A stretch of 46,856 nt of DNA from Xanthobacteraceae bacterium (GTDB taxonomy: Bacteria; Pseudomonadota; Alphaproteobacteria; Rhizobiales; Xanthobacteraceae), in contig JAIESC010000151.1 in the NCBI GenBank assembly GCA_019746355.1, positions 1-46,856 on the forward strand, read 5' to 3'. Of the stretch, positions 41,180-46,856 are shown one piece after another. The notes under the pieces are model-generated. The model did not search any database. It had not been told where the DNA came from and saw only the letters and a list, made by a program, of their open reading frames with translations. The position numbers and the translations under genes are program-made. Positions within the stretch are counted from its first letter, which is position 1. Each line of letters opens with the position of its first letter.

Positions 41180-41927
41180 GTTCGGCGACTCCCTTGAAAG
41201 CACCGTCGTTCCGCATCGCCCGGTGCACCTGTACCGGGTCGTATTTGAATCCGAGATCGGTCAACGCATGAACCATGCCCCGATGCTCGGCGAGATTGGT
41301 GTTGGTCTCGATCAGCAGCGATCGGACACCGGTATCCTTCAGGATCGTCTTTGCGCCTGCGACCACCTTGGCCTCGATCCCGTCGACGTCGATCTTGATG
41401 TGCGTCGGCAGCGGTATCGCCTGGCTCTGAACCAGCGCATCGAGCGTGTTCACGACGCAGCCCTGCCGATAGGCGAACTGGGTCGCTTCGAGCTTGAAGT
41501 CCACCGCTTCCCCGACCGAGTGGTTGGAGCCGCCGATCCGCATGTCGGCCATGTGCAGGTCGGTCAGGCCCTGAATGTCGGACAGGCCCATGCAATAGGC
41601 TCTGACGCGGTCCTGCAAGCCGTTGGCGATGACGTTGCGGTTGAGCAACGCATAGTTCTGCGATTCAGGCTCGAAGGCGAAGACCTTTATCTTTCGGGTC
41701 GCGGCGGCCCAGACGGTGTACATGCCGACATTGGCGCCGACGTCGACCAGCACGTCGTCCGGCTGAAAGCCCGCGATCCATTCCAGCGTGCAGGGTTCCT
41801 TCTTGTAGATGCTTTCGACCCGCCAGCGCGTCATGACGCTTGGGGTCGCGAACACCATTTTCGTCCCCGCATGCTCGATTTCACAGCGCGGGTTCAGTTG
41901 TTCGTATTGCTCGAGGGTCAGACTCAT
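41163..41927 (-). CDS. FkbM family SAM-dependent methyltransferase
   Basis: The 254-residue protein has the FkbM methyltransferase layout. The SAM-binding motif I is VLVDVGANVGMYTVWAA, followed by VFAFEPESQNYALLNRNV, CVVNTLDAL, IKIDVDGIEAKVVAGA and SLLIETNTN. FkbM proteins O-methylate sugars in surface glycans or macrolides. ATG 41927 is taken because it begins just before the first conserved residues; an upstream start at 42044 would run into the preceding gene's end. It is the middle gene of a three-gene cluster (class I methyltransferase, FkbM, 2OG oxygenase) and overlaps the last one. A role in decorating a surface glycan is plausible. Confidence 0.92.
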   Translation of the reverse strand: MSLTLEQYEQLNPRCEIEHAGTKMVFATPSVMTRWRVESIYKKEPCTLEWIAGFQPDDVLVDVGANVGMYTVWAAATRKIKVFAFEPESQNYALLNRNVIANGLQDRVRAYCMGLSDIQGLTDLHMADMRIGGSNHSVGEAVDFKLEATQFAYRQGCVVNTLDALVQSQAIPLPTHIKIDVDGIEAKVVAGAKTILKDTGVRSLLIETNTNLAEHRGMVHALTDLGFKYDPVQVHRAMRNDGAFKGVAEHVFKR

Positions 41928-41979
41928 CGTCGCGCTACGGCTTGAGCAGGTCGGTCCATCAGGTTCCGCCGAAGGCCGG

Positions 41980-42516
41980 TCAGGACGGCAGCTTCGGCTC
42001 GGCGATGACCCAGAAACCGCCGGCGCCGCGTTGCAGGTGGCCAATCTCGAAATACTGGCACAGTCGCGGCAGCCACCACGACGAAGGCTTCTGGATGATA
42101 TGGGCGTTGCGCCCGTCGGGCAGGGTCTTCATCGCCGGCCCAGTGTGGACCGAGAAGAAGCCAATGCTCCGGGTGATGTTCTTGAGGTCGAGGAGGACGG
42201 CGTCCAGGTAGGACTCCTCGATGTGCTCCAGCACGTCGATGCAGCACACAAACTCGGCGGGCCTGGGTGGGCCGTATTCCGGGAACGCCGGGTCGTAGGG
42301 CAGGTATTCGAAATCCCGTTTGCCGAGATCGTGCAGCGCCTTGCGCAGGTTGCATTTGCCCGCGCCGTAGTCCGACAGCGTCTTGAGCCCGGTCTGGTCG
42401 AGCAACTGCTTGACCACCGGAGCGTAGCCCAGCGACGCGACGCCATAATTGGGGTTTTTGTGCAGTTCACGCTGTTGCGCCAGGTAGTCGTCGGAGATCG
42501 TCGAGCGGGTCTGCAT
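41980..42516 (-). CDS. Class I SAM-dependent methyltransferase (glycan-modification type)
   Basis: The 178-residue protein has a short Rossmann methyltransferase core: LSDYGAGKCNLRKAL as motif I, YLPYDPAFPEYGPPRP as the acidic second strand, and EFVCCIDVLEHIEESYLDAVLLDL as motif IV. The last part has HIIQKPSSWWLPRLCQYFEI. It resembles the small methyltransferases seen with capsule or glycan clusters, but the acceptor cannot be named. ATG 42516 (MQTRSTISDDYLAQQREL) is preferred over 42579, whose extra residues are non-conserved. It is 52 nt upstream of the FkbM gene on the same strand and is divergent from tadD, sharing a 178-nt regulatory gap. Confidence 0.85.
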   Translation of the reverse strand: MQTRSTISDDYLAQQRELHKNPNYGVASLGYAPVVKQLLDQTGLKTLSDYGAGKCNLRKALHDLGKRDFEYLPYDPAFPEYGPPRPAEFVCCIDVLEHIEESYLDAVLLDLKNITRSIGFFSVHTGPAMKTLPDGRNAHIIQKPSSWWLPRLCQYFEIGHLQRGAGGFWVIAEPKLPS

Positions 42517-42628
42517 CAGCGGTCTAGCGGGGTCCAAAAGGACGAGAGGCCGGCCAACATAGGCGGTCCGCCGAGCCAAGTGGAGTCTCGGCCGGCTCCC
42601 GGTCCCATGGCCGGAGCTCGGGGAGCCG

Positions 42629-42649
42629 TTAACGCCCTGTTAGGGTTAA
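42629..42649 (+). promoter_or_regulatory. Possible CtrA-type binding site upstream of tadD
   Basis: TTAA (42629-42632), a 7-nt spacer and TTAG (42640-42643) approximate the CtrA consensus TTAA-N7-TTAA. A further TTAA follows at 42646-42649. Two GTTAAC palindromes start at 42628 and 42645, 17 bp apart. The site lies about 45 nt before the tadD start, where a response regulator could act. CtrA control of Tad/Cpa pilus genes is known in several alphaproteobacteria; here it is an inference. Confidence 0.35.
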
Positions 42650-42694
42650 CGTTTTATTGCTCGGCCATGTCCGGCGGCGGCCGCCGCCTCGAAA

Positions 42695-43525
42695 ATGGTC
42701 AGGGCCCAGCGCGAGATGCATCGATCCCCGGCGCGCTTTCTCGCTTCCGCGGCGATGGCCGCGGCATTGGCCGCGGGCGGCTGCTCGACCATGACCACGG
42801 GCCCGTCGTCGCCCGACACCACCGGCTCGATCCGCACCGAAACCGCGCCGCGCTCGACGGTCGAGTGGCGGCAGGAGATGGAATCCTGGGGCACGCGCTA
42901 TCGCGCCAACCCCGCCAATGCCGACGCGGCCGTCAAATACGCCCAGGCGCTGCGCGCGGTCGGCCAGCGCGCCCAGGCCGCCGCGGTGCTCGAACAGGCG
43001 GCGCTGCACAATCCGGACGATCGCGTCGTGCTCGGCGCTTACGGCCGGGCGCTGGCCGACAACGGCAACTACCAGCAGGCACTCGACGTGCTCAACCGGG
43101 CGCACACCCAGGACCAGCCCGACTGGCGCGTCCTGTCGGTGCAGGGGGCCGTGCTCGACCAGATGGGCCGTCACGCCGACGCGCAGCGCTATTACGCGAG
43201 TGCGCTGCGGCTGAAGCCGGATGACCCGTCGGTGCTGTCGAACCTTGGCCTGTCCTACGCGCTGTCGAAGAACCTGCCGCAGGCGGAAGCGACGTTGCGC
43301 CGCGCCGCCGAGCAGCGTGGCGCCGAGCCCAAGGTGCGGCAGAACCTCGCGCTGGTCGTGGGATTGCAGGGCCGCTTCCAGGAGGCCGAGACGATTGCGG
43401 GTGGCGACCTTTCGCCCGCCGAGGCGCAGGCGAACGTCGCCTACCTGCGGCAGATGCTCGCCCAGCAGCAGCAGTGGAAGAAGGATCAGCGCGGCTCGCC
43501 GCTGACGCCCTCGACGGGCTCCTGA
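42695..43525 (+). CDS. tadD: Tad pilus lipoprotein with tetratricopeptide repeats (TadD)
   Basis: The product (up to 276 residues) has a lipoprotein signal (FLASAAMAAALAAGGC, lipobox before Cys) and then a helical domain with about four TPR units, for example AVLEQAALHNPDDRVVLGAYGRALADNGNYQQALDVLNRA and AQRYYASALRLKPDDPSVLSNLGLSYALSKNLPQAEATLRRA. TadD is an outer-membrane pilotin-like protein needed for assembly of the Tad (type IVc) secretin and pilus. ATG 42716 would place the signal closer to the start and may be the true one. The gene is convergent with the tadC-tadB-cpaF genes, 24 nt from tadC's end, which supports the assignment. Confidence 0.88.
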   Translation: MVRAQREMHRSPARFLASAAMAAALAAGGCSTMTTGPSSPDTTGSIRTETAPRSTVEWRQEMESWGTRYRANPANADAAVKYAQALRAVGQRAQAAAVLEQAALHNPDDRVVLGAYGRALADNGNYQQALDVLNRAHTQDQPDWRVLSVQGAVLDQMGRHADAQRYYASALRLKPDDPSVLSNLGLSYALSKNLPQAEATLRRAAEQRGAEPKVRQNLALVVGLQGRFQEAETIAGGDLSPAEAQANVAYLRQMLAQQQQWKKDQRGSPLTPSTGS

Positions 43526-43531
43526 TCCGGA

Positions 43532-43546
43532 CCGGACGAATTCCGG
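43532..43546. terminator. Small hairpin between convergent tadD and tadC
   Basis: ccgga (43532-43536) pairs with tccgg (43542-43546) in the 24-nt gap between the converging genes. It lacks a T run, so it may slow transcription from either side but is not a clear terminator. Confidence 0.25.
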
Positions 43547-43549
43547 CGG

Positions 43550-44563
43550 CTACCTTCTGTCAGCAGGCCTGTCTACCTTCTGCACGTCCTGCGATCCCAT
43601 AACACGGATCGCAGCAGGGCCGAGAATGACGATGAACAGCACTGGCAGGAAGAACAGGATCATCGGCACGGTGAGCTTGGGCGGCAGCGCGGCGGCCTTC
43701 TTTTCCGCTTCCGTCATGCGCAGGTCGCGGTTTTCCTGCGACATCACGCGCAAGGTCTGGGCGAGCGGCGTGCCGTAACGCTCGGCCTGCTGCAGCGCCA
43801 GGCAGACCGATTTCACGCCCTCGAGGTCGGTGCGCTTGGCGAGATTGTCGTAGGCCAGTTTCCGGTCCGGCAGGTATGACAGCTCGGCGGTGGTCAGCGT
43901 CAGCTCCTCGGCGAGCGGGACCGACTGCGAGCCGATCTCCTCGCTGACCTTCTTGAACGCGGCTTCGATCGACATGCCGGATTCGCAGCAGATCAGCAGC
44001 AGGTCGAGCGCGTCGGGAAACGCGCGGTTGATCGAGAGCTGGCGCTTGGCGATGCGGTTCTTCAAGAACATGTAGGGGACCTGCATGCCGCCATAGGCCG
44101 CGGCGAGGCAAAGCCCGATCTTGATGGCCACTGACTGATCGAGGTCGATCACGACGAAGATGTAGAGCACCGCAAGCAGGAACAGCGCGATCGGCGTCAC
44201 CATCCGGAAGAACAGGAAGGCGACATAGGGCGCCTGGCCGCGATAGCCCGCCTGCACGAGTTTCTCGCGGGCCTCTTCCTGAGCGAGCCACTTGGTCAGG
44301 TTGAGGCGCTCGACCCATTTTTGCATGTACTGCTTCGGCGATTGCCGGAGCATCACCTTATCTCTGTCGCGCGCCAGCCGTTCGCGCTCGCGCTGGCGGA
44401 TCTTCTCCCGTTCCAGCGCGACCGATTTCATGCGCTTGCCGAGCGTATCGGGCGACAGCAAGGGCATGGCGAGCGTGATCACCGTCGCTATCGCCGCAAT
44501 GCTCGCGAGCATCATCGTCAGGAACTTGGTGTCGTGCATCTTGGCGATGATGAAATCGATCAT
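43550..44563 (-). CDS. tadC: Tad pilus assembly inner-membrane protein TadC
   Basis: The 337-residue protein is a type II secretion F-family (GspF-like) membrane protein. It has an N-terminal membrane helix (FLTMMLASIAAIATVITLAMPLL), a charged cytoplasmic stretch rich in Arg and Glu, further helices near residues 120-165, and the T2SSF domain DALDLLLICCESGMSIEAAFKKVSEEIGSQSVPLAEELTLTT, ending with a final helix. TadC pairs with TadB to form the inner-membrane platform on which the CpaF/TadA ATPase drives pilus assembly. It starts 10 nt after tadB on the same strand, in the usual tadA-tadB-tadC order. Confidence 0.94.
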   Translation of the reverse strand: MIDFIIAKMHDTKFLTMMLASIAAIATVITLAMPLLSPDTLGKRMKSVALEREKIRQRERERLARDRDKVMLRQSPKQYMQKWVERLNLTKWLAQEEAREKLVQAGYRGQAPYVAFLFFRMVTPIALFLLAVLYIFVVIDLDQSVAIKIGLCLAAAYGGMQVPYMFLKNRIAKRQLSINRAFPDALDLLLICCESGMSIEAAFKKVSEEIGSQSVPLAEELTLTTAELSYLPDRKLAYDNLAKRTDLEGVKSVCLALQQAERYGTPLAQTLRVMSQENRDLRMTEAEKKAAALPPKLTVPMILFFLPVLFIVILGPAAIRVMGSQDVQKVDRPADRR

Positions 44564-44573
44564 GACACCGCAC

Positions 44574-45551
44574 TCAGAAGTCGAAGTTGATCATCTGCTT
44601 CATGACGAGCACGCCGATGGCCATCCACGTGGCGCAACCGAGCATCATCATGCGTCCAAGGTCGGTGGTCCAAAGCAATTCGATATAGTTGGGGCTGGTC
44701 AGCCAGATCAGCACGCCGACCGCAATCGGCAGGCTGCCGATGATCGACGCGGAGGCTTTCGCCTCCATCGACATCGCCTGGATCTTGCCCTTCATCTTCT
44801 TGCGGTCGCGGAGCACGCGCGACAGGTTGCCGAGCGCCTCGGAGAGGTTGCCGCCGGCCTTCTGCTGGATCGAGATCACGATGCCGAAGAAGTTGGCCTC
44901 CGGCAGCGGCATGCGCTCGTACAGCTTGCCGCATGCTTCGCCGAGCGGCATGCCGATGGTCTGGGTCTCGATGATGGTCTTGAACTCGCCTTTGACCGGC
45001 TCCGGCGAGTCGTTGGCGATCACCTTCAGGCTGTCGGCCAGCGGCAGGCCGGCCTTGATGCCGCGAACGATGACGTCGACCGCGTCGGGAAGGGCGTCAA
45101 GAAACTTCTTCTCGCGGCGCTTCTTCAGGAACGCGAGCAGCCACAACGGCAGGCCGCACCCAGCGGCGAAGCCGGCCGCAAGCGCCGGCAACAGCGCGCC
45201 GCTGACCACGAACGCCATAATAAACGCGAACAAGCCAAGTCCTGCCGCAATCATCAGGTACTGGTTTTTCGACCATGACAGTCCGGCCTGCTGGATCTTG
45301 ACGTGCAGCGGCGGGCTTTTCGACTTCTGCTGCTTGACTTCGAGGTCTTTCAGGGACTCCTCGACCTGCTCGCGCCGTGAACGCTGCACGCGCACCGAGC
45401 TCCTGGCCGTGACCGGCTCCGCGCGCGCGACGCTGGCGCGCCGCTGCTCGGCTTTGCGTTCGCCCGACAGCAGCGGGTAAAGGAACACCCACGCGACCCC
45501 GCCGACTGCGGTGGTCACCATGCTGATCAAGGCGAGCGTCTGCATCTTCAT
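44574..45551 (-). CDS. tadB: Tad pilus assembly inner-membrane protein TadB
   Basis: The 325-residue protein has an N-terminal helix (LALISMVTTAVGGVAWVFLYPLL), a basic cytoplasmic region, two central helices (LMIAAGLGLFAFIMAFVVSGALLPALAAGF) and the T2SSF domain FLDALPDAVDVIVRGIKAGLPLADSLKVIANDSPEPVKGEF, with IISIQQKAGGNLSEALGNLSRVLRDRKKMK typical of TadB. It is the partner of TadC in the platform for type IVc pilus assembly. It is 12 nt downstream of cpaF, in the same operon. Confidence 0.94.
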   Translation of the reverse strand: MKMQTLALISMVTTAVGGVAWVFLYPLLSGERKAEQRRASVARAEPVTARSSVRVQRSRREQVEESLKDLEVKQQKSKSPPLHVKIQQAGLSWSKNQYLMIAAGLGLFAFIMAFVVSGALLPALAAGFAAGCGLPLWLLAFLKKRREKKFLDALPDAVDVIVRGIKAGLPLADSLKVIANDSPEPVKGEFKTIIETQTIGMPLGEACGKLYERMPLPEANFFGIVISIQQKAGGNLSEALGNLSRVLRDRKKMKGKIQAMSMEAKASASIIGSLPIAVGVLIWLTSPNYIELLWTTDLGRMMMLGCATWMAIGVLVMKQMINFDF

Positions 45552-45563
45552 GGCATGAGGCCC

Positions 45564-46856
45564 TTATCGCCCGGCCCTCGCGTCGACGTTGGACGCGTCC
45601 AGCGCCGCCGCGAGCCGCTGGTCCTCACCGTAGTAGCGTGCACGGTCCCAGAACTTCGGCCGACCGATGCCGGTGGACTTGTGCTGGCCGATCAGGTTTC
45701 CGTTCGCGTCTTCGCCGGTGATCTCGTAGACGAACAGGTCCTGGGTGATGATCACGTCGCCTTCCATGCCGATCACCTCGGTGATGTGGGTGATCTTGCG
45801 CGAGCCGTCGCGCAGACGCGCGGCCTGCACCACGACGTCGACGGAGCCGACGATCATCTCGCGGATGGTGCGCGACGGCAGCGAATAACCGCCCATCGTG
45901 ATCATCGATTCGACGCGGGACAGCGCCTCGCGCGGGCTGTTGGCGTGCAGCGTGCCCATCGAGCCGTCGTGGCCGGTGTTCATCGCTTGCAACAGATCGA
46001 ACGCTTCGGGTCCGCGGACTTCGCCGACGATGATCCGCTCCGGGCGCATACGCAGGCAGTTCTTGACCAGATCGCGCATGGTGACCTGGCCTTCGCCTTC
46101 GAGGTTGGGCGGGCGGGTTTCCAGGCGCACCACGTGCGGCTGCTGCAACTGAAGCTCGGCCGCGTCTTCGCAGGTGATGATGCGCTCGTCGTCGTCGATG
46201 AATTGCGTCAGGCAGTTCAGCAGCGTGGTCTTGCCGGAGCCGGTGCCGCCGGACACGATCGTGTTGACCCGGCAGCGGCCGAGGATCTTCAGGACCTCCG
46301 CGCCCTCCGGCGTGATCGAGCCGAACTTGACCAGATTGTCGAGCTTCAGCTTGTCCTTTTTGAACTTGCGGATCGTGAGTGCCGGGCCGTCGAGCGACAG
46401 CGGCGGGGCGATGACGTTGACGCGCGAGCCGTCGGGGAGACGCGCGTCGCAGATCGGCGAGGACTCGTCGACCCGCCGGCCGATCTGGCTGACGATGCGC
46501 TGGCAGATGTTCAGAAGCTGCTGGTTGTCACGAAAGCGGATTCCGGTCCTCTGGATCTTGCCCATGACTTCGATGTAGACGGTGCCGGAGCCGTTCACCA
46601 TGATATCGGCGATGTCGTCGCGTGCCAGCAAGGGCTCAAGCGGCCCGTAGCCGAGAACGTCGTTGCAGATGTCGTCGAGCAGTTCCTCCTGCTCGGAGAT
46701 CGACATCACGATGTTCTTGATCGCGATGATCTCGTTGACAATGTCGCGGATCTCTTCGCGAGCCGCGTCGGCGTCGAGACGCGCGAGCTGCGCCAGATCG
46801 ATCGCCTCGATCAGCGCGCCGAAAATCGTGCCCTTGGTCTCGTAGTAGGTTTCCGA
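45564..46856 (-). CDS. cpaF: Tad pilus ATPase TadA/CpaF (5' end outside window)
   Basis: The frame is open to the window's right edge, so 430 residues are visible and the N-terminus is missing; the ATG-like start near 46709 is internal. It is a GspE/VirB11-type secretion ATPase. Motifs are Walker [13 protein letters not shown], the Asp box [17 protein letters not shown], Walker [42 protein letters not shown], and the N-terminal adapter domain ([22 protein letters not shown]). The protein forms a hexamer that powers extension, and in some species retraction, of the Tad pilus through TadB and TadC, which follow on the same strand. Confidence 0.96.
   Translation of the reverse strand, partial: SETYYETKGTIFGALIEAIDLAQLARLDADAAREEIRDIVNEIIAIKNIVMSISEQEELLDDICNDVLGYGPLEPLLARDDIADIMVNGSGTVYIEVMGKIQRTGIRFRDNQQLLNICQRIVSQIGRRVDESSPICDARLPDGSRVNVIAPPLSLDGPALTIRKFKKDKLKLDNLVKFGSITPEGAEVLKILGRCRVNTIVSGGTGSGKTTLLNCLTQFIDDDERIITCEDAAELQLQQPHVVRLETRPPNLEGEGQVTMRDLVKNCLRMRPERIIVGEVRGPEAFDLLQAMNTGHDGSMGTLHANSPREALSRVESMITMGGYSLPSRTIREMIVGSVDVVVQAARLRDGSRKITHITEVIGMEGDVIITQDLFVYEITGEDANGNLIGQHKSTGIGRPKFWDRARYYGEDQRLAAALDASNVDARAGR

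Overview
The window is chromosomal DNA from a GC-rich alphaproteobacterium, most likely of the order Hyphomicrobiales (Bradyrhizobium / Rhodopseudomonas / Pseudolabrys-like group). The signs are a DUF2865 protein, a membrane-anchored CycM-type cytochrome c divergent from kdsB, a Bug-family TctC solute-binding protein, a Yej-type peptide importer, a Tad pilus locus, and the dispersed palindromic repeats common in that group. No rRNA, tRNA, CRISPR array, prophage or insertion sequence was seen. Coding is dense, mostly housekeeping and transport genes.

Layout. 1-2.4 kb: the N-terminus of a secreted protein, a homocysteine S-methyltransferase, a rhodanese with a small upstream membrane protein, and two copies of a ~100-nt element, each lying just upstream of a minus-strand gene. 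2.5-12 kb: an L-2-hydroxyglutarate-dehydrogenase-like oxidase, DUF2865, a RidA-like protein, a GIY-YIG protein, a LysE exporter, DNA polymerase I, an acyltransferase-3 membrane protein and UDP-glucose dehydrogenase. 12-20.5 kb: an autotransporter, a Uma2-type nuclease-fold protein, helicase HrpB, a retropepsin-like protease and a phosphomannomutase/phosphoglucomutase. 20.6-26 kb: an amidohydrolase plus alpha/beta-hydrolase pair, then pheA, an orphan tctC and kdsB divergent from cycM. 26-36 kb: a peptide ABC importer (two tandem binding proteins, YejB, YejE, YejF) running into NUDIX, hydroxyacid dehydrogenase and DsbA-like genes. 36-42.5 kb, minus strand: amino-acid-type binding protein, M17 aminopeptidase, MetE-like protein and NlpC/P60 hydrolase, preceded by a compact two-methyltransferase plus 2OG-oxygenase cluster. 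42.7-46.9 kb: tadD converging on tadC-tadB-cpaF, the last cut by the window end.

Functional themes. UDP-glucose dehydrogenase, phosphomannomutase and KdsB supply precursors for surface polysaccharide and LPS. The Yej importer, aminopeptidase, NlpC/P60 enzyme and a polar-amino-acid-type binding protein fit uptake and recycling of peptides. The Tad genes build an adhesive type IVc pilus.

The observations most worth checking are: the duplicated leader-like element near two sulfur-related genes; a DNA polymerase I whose proofreading site lacks two of its four carboxylates; palindromic repeats inserted in frame inside polA and hrpB; a double-hairpin repeat module whose three copies show compensatory changes; and the methyltransferase-oxygenase cluster next to the Tad genes.
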